A stretch of 64,000 bases of DNA from Tenebrio molitor (taxonomy: Eukaryota > Arthropoda > Insecta > Coleoptera > Tenebrionidae): the NCBI RefSeq assembly GCF_963966145.1, contig NC_091047.1, positions 19,778,001-19,842,000 on the forward strand, given 5' to 3'. Below, piece by piece: positions 38,455-50,926 of this stretch. A program made the position numbers and the translations under genes. The first letter of the stretch is position 1. Every line of letters starts with the position of its first letter. Under the pieces are notes generated by a model that was not told the DNA's origin, ran no database searches, and saw only the letters and a list, made by a program, of their open reading frames with translations.

Positions 38455-38741
38455 TTTTTATTATACCTGGACTACAATCTGAAAATTATAATAAAGAAAG
38501 TAAATTGAAATACCTTTTTCGAAGTAATCTGTGTCATTAATCGTTGATATAGAAATGATCAATTGTTGTTGTTTCGTTGCTATCATAAATTTTCTATAAA
38601 TGTTTATTTATCATTGTTCAAAATGTAGGTGAATTTGTTGTTACCTAAGCAACCTTTAAAGCTCGGCGTGCTTGAATCGCCTGTTTTCGCACGCTCAGGC
38701 GTGCTTAAAACGGCGATTCTGATGCAGGTATAATAAAAAAT
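38453..38741. mobile_element. Small element with perfect 17-bp terminal inverted repeats
   Basis: ATTTTTTATTATACCTG at 38453-38469 is the exact inverse of CAGGTATAATAAAAAAT at 38725-38741. An internal hairpin, GAATCGCCTGTTTTCGCACG with CGTGCTTAAAACGGCGATTC, lies at about 38669-38719. No coding sequence. The block CTTTAAAGC occurs in both this and the abutting foldback, so the two may be halves of one larger element. Confidence 0.65.
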
Positions 38742-39965
38742 TCTTTTCCAACCGTTCAAAGTTTTAAAAGCTCTGATCTACACATTCGGAATGGGTTTAA
38801 ATTAAGAAACAAAGGGTAGAAGGTAATTAAAATTTAATAAAACCTAATTGACCAATAATAGAACCAATAAAATTTGATATTAAAACTTGAGAGGTCTTTA
38901 TACCCCTTTTGAACTAATTAGTCTTTTCCGCATGTTTTGGAGAACTAGAGGCCATCACCGAATGAATTTCAAAATCGTGAAAAAGAACTGTTCTTTCGCA
39001 GAAATTTCTTTTATTCTTATAATATTCAAATAAAAGCCGAAATGCTTTAATGGTAGACCATATGGGCATATCAGTGAATAAAAGTATATGCTTACGTTTT
39101 TTCTTTAAAAAAATCATATTTTAGACCTTTAAACCTTCAATTTCAGTGAAAAGTGTGGCAAAGCCATATTTGACCACAGGAAGATAATACGATAATAAAG
39201 TCAACTTTTAATGGGTTCTTATAAAAATATCATTTGATCCGTTGTTGTTCCTTAGAACATAAAACGTTGTCATATTATCGCTTTGTCTATCGTGTATTAT
39301 TTTTAAAAAATCTTTATAAGTTAATTTTTTTTTCGTTTTCCTGCCACATAAATTTCGTCAAGCTGAATGAGAAGCGTACCCGACATCAGGCGAGCTTTGC
39401 TTTCAAAGATCATTTAGTATGAAGTTTTAGCTCTTTACTTTTGATCCTCCTCACTGCGAGGAGCTGATTTTCTCACATCATCTTTATTTAATCTCAGAGC
39501 AAAACATTTCCTTTACTTTAATAGAACGTCGTACAATGTTGGTTTCATCATATTTACTTTGGTAACATGAGAAACCCTCTAGAACTTCTCCTTGACATGA
39601 TAAATAAATTATTAAATCTTCTGTGAAATAACAAATCCGTATCAGTGGTTGTTTGTCATAATAGCATTCGCAAGTTCTCGAACTATTCCATGATAACGTA
39701 TTATGATAGTTAATTATTCATTACAGTTATTTACTAACTTATTAATATACCTACTTGATAATTCTGACACCACTATCTTACATAATAGTTAATAAATTTG
39801 ATGGGTTTTCCATGTTTTCAGATATTGGTAATTTAATTTTCATAATATTGAAAAATCTGAATAATAATCTGTATTTCAAACACTCTCTTTGGATGTATTT
39901 TGTGTACGGCTATTGTAAAAGGCATAATAAGCAAATGGTTTTAATAATAGTATACTACTCAAAGA
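38742..39965. other. Non-coding stretch
   Basis: AT-rich, no gene or repeat recognised. Confidence 0.5.
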
Positions 39966-40030
39966 GCGTGTAATGATGGTTATTATCCATGACGCTGTAA
40001 GCGAATGTTATAATACCCATTACACGCGAG
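39966..40030. repeat. Short foldback repeat
   Basis: GCGTGTAATGATGGTTATTA pairs with TTATAATACCCATTACACGC; the loop is CATGACGCTGTAAGCGAATG or close to it. It resembles the other palindromes of this window in size and in the TTATAATACC block, also seen at 38.46 kb as TTATTATACC. Confidence 0.65.
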
Positions 40031-42536
40031 TACAATACGATATTTTTTCTACGACGTATACATTTTTTTATCAATTTCATCTTGGAATTAATTTTTATTA
40101 CTTCGTATTAGAGCAACTTTATCTATGTCATGATTTACAAACTTAAGTGGAGTGGAGTAAAACTCACATCCGTGCGTAATAATTCATTATTACTTAACAT
40201 GAAATGTCTAAATTATGAACGTATTATTTAACCGAAGTGGAAACATATATTTGTCCATAATTAAAAGTTAAGTGACCTGTCAGAGTGAAACCTACGCCTA
40301 CGTTAAGAACATACTCGTAGTTTCACAAATAAAGTTAAAATAAATTACGTTTTACCTGTGAGTTCACCTTTACGTTACAATCTATATAGAGCTAATGTAG
40401 TGGCACATGCGGTTTCAACAGGTACATTATTCATTACAATAGAAATAGAAATTTTCAACTCGACTAGTTTTATTTTCAGCTGCAACTTGCAACAAATTCG
40501 AGCAACGCTCTTGACTTTACAATCTCTGCCAAATCGCATTGTCTCCACATTACGGATGAATAAACCCCGAATGCAGTTATGCAGAACCTTATCGATATTC
40601 GTGAAGTCATAAAAATGAAGTACACGGACAAATATAAAAATTTTGCAACAGAGTATCAATTTCACTTTGAGATGCATCGACACGGATAATCAATCAGTGA
40701 AGATGTCGCCGTCGCGACTCTTCCAATAAATACACTGTACAAATAAGTTGTGAGCAAAGAAAAAACATCGTATTATACAACCCTTGCGGTCGGTCGGCCA
40801 GAACTGTTGACTTTTAACGGATGGGTCGAAATTTATCTGGGACGAGTCCCCCAGCGTATTTAACCACGACAGTAATCATCTAATTCTGACCTCATCTATG
40901 CCAAGCAAATAATGACCGAGCGCGCTGGGAAAAAAATAACAAAAAATGAGCTTTCTGCGAACCGCAAGCGCAGGACGTCGCATTCGCGCCAGAGTCGCCA
41001 TTTGCATTCCAGATTCGGAAGCGGAAGCGCGACTGGAAGTATGCAGCTATTTATACGACCATAAAATTGAAGAATAAAAGGGTTAAAGATCGTCAACTAG
41101 AAAATAAGGATCGGCTGGTCCAGAGACAGCATGCACGTTCGTCCAGCCGAGCGCAAATAACTTATTCCTTTCCGTACATTTCCTGCTCTTGGTCCTGCGA
41201 TGAATGTTTGGAATATGCAAAACTCCAACGTCCCGTAAGCACTGGACCCCAAAATTTACGCACACGCTCACTTTGCTGTCTACTGGATGCATAAATACAT
41301 AAATAATCTTGACTTTTCATGGCTATTAAATTTTTTATATTTCGTCGGGGAATTTATGAACACGCCGCCCCTGGTTCAATCGGGGAAGGCCCGGCGAGGA
41401 TATGGCGCTCTCCTAACATTCAACTTTTTCTTCATCGAATGTTGGTGAGGTTTTATGATCCACGAGCCAGGCTGCGGACTCAGCAATAGGATTTTATGTG
41501 TTCTGTGTGCCAATGAAATTTTTCGATATTTCCGTGCAAGTGGGCGGAATGTGTGAAAATGCTCCAATTTGGCAGTGGCAAAGCGATTGTTGCTGTTGAA
41601 CTGGACGGCTGCAGGAAAAGGACAAAACGGGAACATCAAAGACAGGACGATTCACATGACCACTAACACAACGGAACGACACTTTTCTCCTAATTTTATC
41701 GACTTTGATTAAATTTTTATGATTAGTACAAATAATTAAAGAAAACAGTGGTGGTGTAAGAAAATAAAAAATCAATTTGAAGACGAGCCAAAAATTATAA
41801 TAAAATCAATTAAATTACCTCATTATTATTTGATCAGAGTGGCCGCTGGGATAACAGCATTCGTTGTCACTACATTGTCGTTGTTTCATTATTTTATAGA
41901 AATATCCCTAATGATAAATAAATACTGCCTGGATGCCGTACCCGTTCTGATAATTATTTCATGCGTAACGATTTTTTCCGGGGTGGGGCAGAGAATCCGA
42001 AACCTGCCTCACCAAATCGGGAAATATTTCCAAAGGAAACCACTCCATTCCAGGGAGGTGTGATAAAATCGTTCTCGATTTGATCGTTTTTATGTGAAAA
42101 ATAAAGATCAAAGATGGTTTATTTATGTAGAAACGTTCCCCCAAACCTGTCGACGTTTCAAAAGAAGATCAAAAAATTTGATGGGCATGATTATTTATTG
42201 TTTATTAAGAACATCACGTTTTTTGTGTTTATAATGGTAATGCAGTGACATTGGAAGCAGCACTGTTTGACAGTAATGTCATTTCTGTTACGGTTCAAGA
42301 AGCGACTCGTTTGTAAATTTGTGAACAGCTTGTTTATTTCATTTGAGTGATTGCTTTTTTGTATCGGTCTAATTAACGTTCATTAAAAGCGGACGTGTTT
42401 GTTTATCGATGATTTAACTACACATCACAGTCAAAAGTAACCTCTCATTCATTTGCAGAATGACGAATAAACATTTCAATTGAATAATATTTTCTTTAAT
42501 CATACAATAGAGAATTGCACAGCATTATTTTTACCC
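40031..42536. other. Non-coding stretch
   Basis: Several overlapping frames of 60-102 codons on both strands (40358-40683, 41067-41775) without a recognisable domain; none accepted as coding. Confidence 0.45.
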
Positions 42537-42775
42537 GACTAGCGAAAGAGAAGAAGTAGTGTGTTTGCGTGTCATGTATGTTTCTTTGTACGTTAGTGCA
42601 CCTTTGTGGCTTTAAATATTGAACCGATTCCGGCGGGACTTTTACTGATAGATAGCCCATTCATCCAGGAATGACACACGAGATGTCACGTCACGCTATC
42701 TTATCAGTAATAGACGCAAAACTAGACAGGAAGAAAAGGAGAGAATGAGAGTAGTAATTACATTTTCCGGCATCA
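42537..42775 (+). repeat. Interspersed repeat, family X copy 3
   Basis: Begins CGACTAGCGAAAGAGAAGAA, followed by CATGTATGTTTCTTTGTACG, GGCTTTAAATATTGAACCGA, CAGGAATGACAC and CGCTATCTTATCAG. Beyond that it still resembles copy 4 through a block with ATTACATTTTCCGGC. Confidence 0.75.
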
Positions 42776-43519
42776 AAGCGCAAATACGTTTATAAAAAAC
42801 ATGAAATACTGCTTACTGCAATTGTGAGAATCAATAGATTGGTAATAAAACCGATTTAATGGTAAAGTTAAGACGTAGTAAATGTTGGTACGAGGTAAGT
42901 TCTTAGCAACATAATAAAGCAGATAAAGCTGACAAGGAGGCTTGAAAAATCAATTTTATTTTATGGCTCAGGCTAATTAATGGGTGGAGATAAGAGTCAG
43001 TTTTCAAACTATTTAGTGGAGACCTGTTTTGCATAATAGGTGCCGCACACGATCTGAAAGAAACGCTTCGGTAAAAAAATCTTGAAACAAGTTGAAATGT
43101 TGTGTGGAACAAGTCTTAAGGGTACTGTTCTGGAGCGAATTAGGTGCTTTGCTCGCCAACTCGCCAAACTACAGAGACATAACTGTAATAATAATTGCAC
43201 GATTGTTACATTCCTCTAGGCGAATTAAATTTTAAAACTAAAATCGCAACACAAAGTGCCCTCAGCGGAATTAGTTTCCACATTATCGAGACACATGTTT
43301 TATTGCATCATCGTAAACATCCCCTCCTCATTAAAGTTCGGTAACTAACATAAAGTGAACCATGAGCGTTGTAGGTAATGCCAAAATCGAGAATTTCAAT
43401 GACAATGTGGCTTGTTTGCTACTCAGAAATCCTAGTTTAATTCAGTTGTATTAATTGGTTTAATTTATGTGCAAGGTTTCGCGACGCTGTCGGATAAACA
43501 TGTTTTCCAATGGCGGCCT
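42776..43519. other. Non-coding stretch
   Basis: No gene or repeat recognised. Confidence 0.5.
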
Positions 43520-44113
43520 CTACATTCGCCCTCGCAAAATAATCAAGAGGATGTCAAGTGTGTCTAGCCCGAGCCGTATATTCAGAACGAATGCTCCGAC
43601 AAGATTAATTTTTATTTCGGCGAGCTTTCCAGAAGGTGAATTCGGTGTCGGGCGACAGGCGATTATCGAGGAGTCTAATAAGCGTCGATACTTTTCGCAC
43701 TTCCAGGGTGTCGAATAAACTAATAAAGGGCGTTCCGAGATGGCATTCCGGCCGAACAGATAAGAGATTGGCGTTCGGCCCTCGGCGAACGCTATTATTT
43801 CAAAAGAATCAATTGAGAGGCTGTGACCACGTCCGAGTGCGTGTAGCGACCCCGAGATTCCGTGGACGTGGCCGGCGTCTAAATGGCCCAAGAAGTGGTA
43901 CTTTGGTAATACTCCGCTGCATCCCGATGAATGCCGCCTGAGGGAGTGACTCGCACACCGCCACCCCATAAAACCCCGAATTACATCTAGTATTTTAAAT
44001 TTAAGACACCCTCTTTGCTCCTTTTTACGTGCTTCCGCGGCTAATTTGCTTTTAACTTGAGAAATTGGACCGTAAAATCGCTCTTTTATGCGGCGGTTTG
44101 CCCAAACTGCCAT
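43520..44113 (-). other. Unassigned 197-codon open frame in a GC-rich island
   Basis: This is the longest ATG-initiated frame outside the LINE. It begins MAVWANRRIKERFYGPISQV and shows no domain, signal peptide or repeat that I recognise. It lies in a locally GC-rich island (about 43470-43990) where stop codons are rarer, and 83- and 101-codon frames run on the opposite strand. No splice-site logic or neighbouring exon supports it. I treat it as probably non-coding and list it because length alone makes it worth testing. Confidence 0.15.
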
Positions 44114-44458
44114 TATATTGTTATTGAGTTTTGTTAATTATTTCGTGATTAAAGGCCGGCCAACGCGAAAACTGTACATTTTTTTAGTCCTCGCTGCTTT
44201 CGACAAATTGTTATTTGTCTCGTTTCAGGGCGGGAGCTGTTGACAACCGAAAATATCAAAGTACAATGCTAAGCGGCGTGCTCAAAAATATCAAAAGCAG
44301 AAATTAAAATCGCTTTTACAGACGTAGCAGAGGCTTCAAATGGAGCTCGTTGGAAATAAAACCAAATAAATTTTCTTAAACGTGTTACCTATTAAAAGAA
44401 CTTATGGCATATTTCTACGGCAATTTGAAAAAAAAAAATATTCATTTCAAATTACATC

Positions 44459-44536
44459 AGCGAAGTAAGCACTATTGGATGCGGTCAGTGTTTGGATGGG
44501 TGGCCACCAGGTCATAGCGTTCCGTCATAACTTCAA
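44459..44536 (+). mobile_element. 5S rRNA-derived repeat, copy 3
   Basis: CGAAGTAAGCACTATTGGAT, GCGGTCAGTGTTTGGATGGG and TGGCCACCAGG follow 5S rRNA from about nucleotide 45 onward, keeping the box A-like, intermediate and box C regions. A tail with TTCCGTCATAACTTCAATA matches the tails of copies 1 and 2 loosely. It stops at the TA that borders the MITE at 44539, so the MITE probably inserted in or next to this repeat. Confidence 0.7.
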
Positions 44537-44538
44537 TA

Positions 44539-45005
44539 CAAAATGATCAAAAAAAAAAAAAACAATTCAGAGCAGGCGTTGCAAATTATGGGTCATGTCG
44601 TAGCGGAATTCTATGCAAATAATTGTTCAATGCATCGGCGTAAACAATTTGTGGATTCAAACGCTACTTTATTTGATAAGGGAAAATTTATAAAATAAAT
44701 AAGAGCAACACCTGAGATTCGTAGGAATGGGTGATTTACCAGCTTTATTACCAAACACGACGCCACAGGTAAGCAGATTTTTCGCGGAAATGTCAAAGAA
44801 ACGTCAACGATGTGCTGTGTTAACCTAGAAAACAACTTTTCGATTTCAGCAAAGTTTACAGACGTTTACTGTAATTGTAAGCAATAATTATCTCAGAATA
44901 AGTGGTAGAATGTGTTTTACTATTAAATATAAAGCATTTTAATTATTAATAATTAATAAAACAAAAGAGGTAGCACTCTTGATTGTTATCTATTTGATCA
45001 CTCGG
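44539..45005 (+). mobile_element. TA-flanked MITE, family M copy 1 (Tc1/mariner type)
   Basis: Flanked by TA at 44537-44538 and 45006-45007. The left end CAAAATGATCAA and right end TTGATCACTCG are imperfect inverted repeats. The interior (AGAGCAGGCGTTGCAAATTA, GTAGCGGAAT, TTTACCAGCTTTATT, AGCAATAATTATCTCAGAAT) is shared with 56233-56863 in the same order. It encodes nothing. The TA duplication and ends fit a non-autonomous Tc1/mariner-type element. Confidence 0.75.
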
Positions 45006-45007
45006 TA

Positions 45008-46493
45008 CTTTACATCATGAGAAATAAATCCCCCTTTTTATTACATATTACTATTAAGTTAAGTTGGTAAAGTGTTGTCCACTTTAAAAAATCTATTCGT
45101 TCTGTTGGATTGATTTAAATAATGCAAAATTACATTCGTCCACAAAGAGACAGCAAAAAAGGGAAACTTTGTGACGTTCATAAATAATTTTGAGTGTTTT
45201 CGACAAGAGAACAAACAGCAAGTTCCCTTGTTTACCATCAGGGCGATCAATTTTTTAGCATAGACTTTCGACGCGATACGTGCTGAGGTTAAAGTTGACT
45301 ATACATCAATTTGCCTGCAGAAGGAGCGCTTTTGAATCTGGCTTATAAAAGCTCTGGAAAGTAATTTTCGTAAAAGGTTCGCACTCACATCTGAACTCCT
45401 AGTTATTGGGAGACAAGCTGTCAGTTGGATTTTTGCTTGTCACTAAAGGAATGTCGATATAAAGTATAAACCTAGAGAACAGCATTATCTGTTTTCTGCA
45501 GAGTGAACACTAAGTGTCGACCATTTTCCGTCGTCGCTATCTTTTATTTTTCCTCATTTCACTTCGTTAGCCACGTATTGTGCCCAAGTAGTTGATCCTT
45601 AATTGGTTTACCCTGTTTTTGTTTAACGAGCTTATTTCTATTTTCAACTTTTCTCTGCTGGAAGTTATCCTCTTCGCCGAAGTTTATATAAGCTGTTACA
45701 ACCGAAAGAATAAAACGTCACGAATTAAACTGTTCGTCTTTTCAGTCGTCCTGGCGGATGCGATTGACAAATGACTCATAAATGGGTCCGAATTTCGTCC
45801 TTTAAAGCGAAACCAAGTTGCCGGAGTGACGGTTAAATAATAAATTAAAATTCGACGTTGACGCTTTTAATATTCTAACAGCATTTTGCACTTCCACAAA
45901 TGCTTCACATTTCCACTTACTTGCACTTTCCGACGAGATTCCATTTTTCCGGTCTGAGAATCTCTCTTGTGGTCCAGAAAAGCTGCACTTCTTTTATTAA
46001 TTTATTTCGAATGTTATGTTGCAACCGCATTTTAAAACTTAAAGCTCTTTCAGAAACTGACATTGTCATGAAATGTTGAAATGCACATAAATGCATAAAT
46101 TACTCGTTTTGAATGGAAATGTTTTTCATTATGAATTAACCATACAAGAATTATTATTATGTATATACATAAATTAATTATCAATACTAATAATACGAGT
46201 AATAATAGACTGTTCAGAAGGTTTTGTAAAAGAAAACAATTTATGAAATTATAAATCATATAATAATAAATAAAAACAAAAAAAATAAGCTTTAATATTT
46301 TTATCTAAATTTCACTACATTCTTTATTGAACTAGTGTGTAATAATAGCTATTATTTATTTATTTATTATTATTATCACGCCAATGAGATAACGATTACA
46401 TTACATTACGAGTGAGCAAGATTTTTTTCAAACGTATGTCATTTTCACTATCAAAATTCATCTGTCACTTTCTTTTAATAACAAACATACATA
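45008..46493. other. Non-coding stretch
   Basis: No gene recognised; it contains the simple repeat listed separately. Confidence 0.5.
46351..46376. repeat. ATT/ATTT microsatellite
   Basis: Imperfect run of TATT and ATT units. Confidence 0.8.
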
Positions 46494-46962
46494 CAACGTG
46501 TAACAGAAATAAGTACATTAATTTTAACCGGTAATAGAACTCGTCAAAAGGAACAACTTTTCTATCTACCATTTTGCCGAGAAACGATGTTTAATTCAAA
46601 AAAAAAATTGGAGAGATTTTTCACTAAAATAGCCCTACGCCACTAAATACTGCAATGGCTAATTGAAATCAGCGCTAATATGAAAAAAACGTCCATTTTC
46701 ATCCAGAAAACGTGTTTTATCGCAGAAATCGAAATTCAAAGAAATCTACCCGTATAGCAAAAAATCCACTTCGTAAGAATCTGGTTGTTTCAGGTTTTTA
46801 GGTAGCTTAGTTTTCGAGATATGAACGGTTTTAGGAAAATCTTTCCTATTTTTTTAAGCCATTACGCAACGTTTTTCGCCAAAATGGCAGAGAGAAAAGT
46901 TGTTCATTTTAATGAATTCTATTACCAGTTAAAATTAATGTACTTATTTAAGAAACACCCTG
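46494..46962. mobile_element. TA-flanked MITE with long terminal inverted repeats (about 85-90 bp)
   Basis: TA dinucleotides lie at 46492-46493 and 46963-46964. The left arm contains AAATAAGTACATTAATTTTA, ACCGGTAATAGAA, GGAACAACTTTTCT and CCATTTTG. The right arm is its inverse (CAAAATGG, AGAAAAGTTGTTC, TTCTATTACCAGT, TAAAATTAATGTACTTATTT) and ends AAACACCCTG. The CAGGGTG-like end plus TA fits Tc1/mariner-type MITEs. The interior of about 290 bp has no open frame of interest. Confidence 0.8.
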
Positions 46963-46964
46963 TA

Positions 46965-48709
46965 GACTAGCGAATTATGACATTCCAAAGTAATTATGAC
47001 TTTACAGTCCATGTGATGATTTGCAAATGAGATTTTACGAGTCAATTAAGTAATGAGTCATTACTCACGGCTGTATTAGCATATGTATAATTTTGCAGAA
47101 TTAGAAAAATAAATACGTTCACCGGAAATGTTTGATAATATGATAATTTGTACATAAGAATTTAAGAGTTCTGTTTCAGTATTAAAATTTATTTTACTTA
47201 GATTTCAATCAGTTAAATCAATCACAAGAAAATTCAATTTCGCTCTGAAAACATTCTCATATGAAAAATTTCACCTGACCCGACCCGTTCTGACTTAACC
47301 TCCTTCCTTCAAATGTTGAACAGCACTTCTTCTTCATCACAGTTCGTTGTAATTTTCCTGCAGTTCTCTTTTTTTAAACCGCTTTAAACAAATAGCTATT
47401 TGAAGCATTTGGCGTAAAACATGTTGCAAATTTTACATTGTTCAGTGTTAAACCATCAGCCAAGGTAAAAAGAAAAGAAGTAGTATTGTTCGGTGTTAAG
47501 TTAATTTAGAATCGTTTCTCGGCCATCTCACCCCGGACAACACGAGCAGGGTTGTAGATTTAGGGTGCATACGTCGATGCATTATTCAAGTGAAAGTTGT
47601 CCGAAAAGTTGAGAAGAAGTCGCGTTTTAGCAAACATCTCAATCACTCCGGCAAGGCATCGAGATTATGTGCTTTTACATCTTTTGATGGCTGCCGTAGT
47701 ACACAATTTATATGTAAATTTGGAAGAGGCTTTGGTGTATATTCTCCCGCGGCCACTGTCTATTTATTGCTGCCAATATACATACTGGCCGAAACTGTTT
47801 TATTTTCCGCCATAAAAGTGAGTTTTTATACAAAGTAAATTCGGCGTTTGATGTGGTTTGTTATGAAGTTTGCCGCAGCGCAAACATTAATTACTTTAGG
47901 GGTGACACTGTTACGCTCCGAGAAATCCGTCGTCAATGCGAAAACGACCAACTACTGCCGCAATTTCGAACTCCACACACATAGAGGTTATATCAAATAA
48001 TTAACCAAAGTGTAAAATAGCGAAGATTTTAATTTAAATCCTGTAATTGTATTTGTTGCGGACCGACTGGAATGTGACTGCTGAAAAATGCAAAGCTGGC
48101 AACTTTTATAATCAGGGAACACTCCTATTGGCTCTGCTGTCGTTTCCGAAACAGAATTGCTGCAGAAACGGCACTAATACGACGTTTAGTTCGTTCTCCG
48201 GTGGCAATTTCGGTGCAATTTCTTCATTTTATGATTGAACTGTTCCAATTTGGCGTTGACTTAACTCACCTGAAACAAAAACGAATGAAACGTTAGAATT
48301 TGTGCGCACAAAGCTGCAACAAATAAAATAAGCCCGCCGCACGGACCATTACAAAACCCCGGGGTATTTTTTAATTATCGTTATGACAAGATTATCATTA
48401 TTCTTTAATGCTCCGAGGGGTGGATTTAATGAAAAAGAATGTCCATAAGAATCACACAAGAAAAAAAACACATTAAGATAATCTCTTTCCGTGGTTGAAG
48501 GAAAACATTTTTGGGAATATACGTAACTGAATATTGTCTTTCGCTTTTTATTATTTTACATCAACAATAAACAATAGTTGTTCATGACATAAGTGTCGTA
48601 ACTTCGAAATCGAATAGCATAACATAATGTTACGATTCAAATATTAATTATTATCGTAAGAAATGTAATTATTAAATAAAAAATAGATTTATTACTACAC
48701 TACTGCGGT
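46965..48709. other. Non-coding stretch
   Basis: Frames up to 82 codons near 47590-47838 on the plus strand overlap each other in different frames and look like chance; no repeat recognised. Confidence 0.45.
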
Positions 48710-48746
48710 GGCGTCACTTTACCACACCAATGCGGTAAAGTGTGTC
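48710..48746. repeat. Short palindrome
   Basis: GGCGTCACTTTACCACA pairs with TGCGGTAAAGTGTGTC. It shares the GCGGTAA block with 24400-24419. Confidence 0.6.
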
Positions 48747-48872
48747 ATTATAATATTCAAACGAATGTCATAAAGTTTGACAGTATATATTGATTATTTC
48801 AGGAAAAGAAAAAGGGCAAAAAATTTACAAAACAAGTGTTCTTTTTTCTGTACAATCACATCAGTAAACGTA

Positions 48873-49046
48873 GAGTGTCCAAAAAACATGTGGTCAAGCA
48901 GGCCGGGGTTCTCTCCTTCTTTTAGAAGCATTTTGCAGGAGAACAAATAACTTTTGACATCTATGGTTTGACAGCTGATGAAGCAAGGTCATACCATAAT
49001 GAAAGCCAGCTCCAATCCACTTGGCTACAGATATTTTTGAACACCC
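48873..49046. mobile_element. Possible small MITE with GAGTGTCCAAAAA-type ends
   Basis: GAGTGTCCAAAAA at the left end and TTTTTGAACACCC at the right end are inverse of each other with two mismatches, about 174 bp apart. TA precedes the left end, but the right flank is GTTA, so the target site is not clean. Confidence 0.35.
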
Positions 49047-49296
49047 GTTATTTTCACTGTTAGTGTTTAGTTTGTAGTTTCATTTTTATATTTCACTACT
49101 GTACAAGCTAGGATGTATATTCTCGCCTAAATGCCCACCTGTGTCGCGAATGGAGGTGATGTCGTCGCTCGACAACGAATGGCTCATTATCTTTCGAAGT
49201 TTAGGTTAGCGTAAATTGTTAGTTAACGATAGAATTAATTGTTATCGTCTTTATAAAATTTCAGCCAATAGCAAGCACTTCATAGCGCATATTACT

Positions 49297-49330
49297 GCAC
49301 ACGTGCGATATTCAATAATTGCACTAGTGC
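49297..49330. repeat. Pair of palindromes forming a foldback
   Basis: GCACACGTGC and GCACTAGTGC each read nearly the same on both strands, and the whole 34-bp segment also folds back on itself. It shares CACTAGTGCG with 24400-24419. Confidence 0.6.
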
Positions 49331-50926
49331 GTTAATTACCACTGTCATTTGCTTGTCATTCAAACTTGAACCTTTCTTAATAAAATTTGAGAATGTACAT
49401 TACGTTGCTCAGAGCAAAATAGAATTTTTTCAACGGAAGAAGCGTCATGTTCTTTGAAGCAATCGCAAGCGCTGTCACTTTTGTGCTTGGCCGTTTAAAC
49501 AACGTCTCTTTATTAACATATTTTACGTTTTAACTCATCACCCTTTTGCTCCGACTTTAATATTACTTGAAAATATATTATTTGTTTTCTCTCGACAAAA
49601 CATTTTCTACAACTTGATCCTTTGCATTTTAGTTAATTAAAATTAAGATATCAGAAGAGTAGGTTACATTTGTCTCTTATTTTGCTCGACTACGTATTTT
49701 GTTGTATTAGCATTATTACAGTCTGAAACAGACGCTTGCTTTATGCAAAGAAACTGATATTAAAATAACTTTGGAAATAATTTGCAAAAAATGCACTTGA
49801 CAAAATGACACTGGAGCGTCTCTCATTCACACCGCTCACTTTCAGGCGTAAGTCACACAACAACTTCTTATTAACCTTTCGAACATGTTTTGCAAAGGAA
49901 TCCCAGCCAGAATTTCTTGGCGAAATATTGTCGCTCATTTCGTAATGTGTACACCGAGCTCTGAAAGCGTAGATTTCAGAGTTTCAGACCTCTGGGGAGT
50001 TGTCTGTTGAGCGCCGGCGAAGTTTGCACCTGACCCAGCTGTATTACATTTTGTTTGTTTGTACAACAAGAAAAAACAGACCCGATCATTAACAGACCAT
50101 GGTCCGGCAGTGGAAAATTCCGGAAGCAAGTGCACTGCAAATTCTTGTTTTAATTTCGGCCCAATTACGTGTGTACAGCCACCCCCGTAAAAATCTCTTC
50201 CAATCTCGGTTTAATCTAAACTTTTACGCGGCGGCAAGGGTTGCATAAATTTCGGGGGCCGTAAAAAATGTTCGGAGAGGGCTAAATGAAGAATAAATCA
50301 GAACTCCAATAAATCCGATGCTCGGCCGTTATAAGACGTTATTTTAAATAACGGCGGTTGGGCGTTGTATTAACTTAATTATTATGATTAATTAATGGTT
50401 TTATTAGGTTTCGGGTGGCTAATTCGCTTTTTCTTAATATCTTAATTTTAATTTATCAGTATCGACGAGGAGCTTGTTTTATCATTTTAAAATGTAATTA
50501 ATTTTTTTCCATTAATATTGATTAAGCCTCTAATTTATGGCCAGGATATTGTGTTACTGACAAATTTTCACCGCCATTTGAGCCTACAGTTGCCATAATA
50601 AACAATATCACGTTCTCAATGGCCAATAATCCTACTGTGCACGTTTATGGACAATAACTGCAACACAGGAAGGAATCACCGATAATGCAACTGGAACGTG
50701 TTTCACTCGAGAAAAATTACAAAAAATATTTCTCTCTATAGGTAAAAATGAAGAGCTTGTAGTTCCGGAAAAGTAGTCACAAAACCATTAAAATTAGTAA
50801 TTTAATAATTACAAATAATGTACAAAAGTACCCATCGGATCATCCAAAATAATGGACAAAATCTTATAACCATAATAACTTTCAAAAATATGTTTTTACT
50901 AAATATCTCCTAATATATTTTTTGTA
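49331..50926. other. Non-coding stretch
   Basis: No gene or shared repeat recognised. Confidence 0.5.

Noticed and set aside
43822..43840. TGACCACGTCCGAG, also found inside the 5S-derived repeat at 24 kb
   Set aside because: The match stops after about 14 bases and no other 5S segment lies next to it.
49315..49335. AATTGCACTAGTGCG, which resembles the start of miR-92
   Set aside because: It is the centre of a palindrome and lacks a pre-miRNA-like hairpin with a mature arm; the similarity is limited to about 11 bases.
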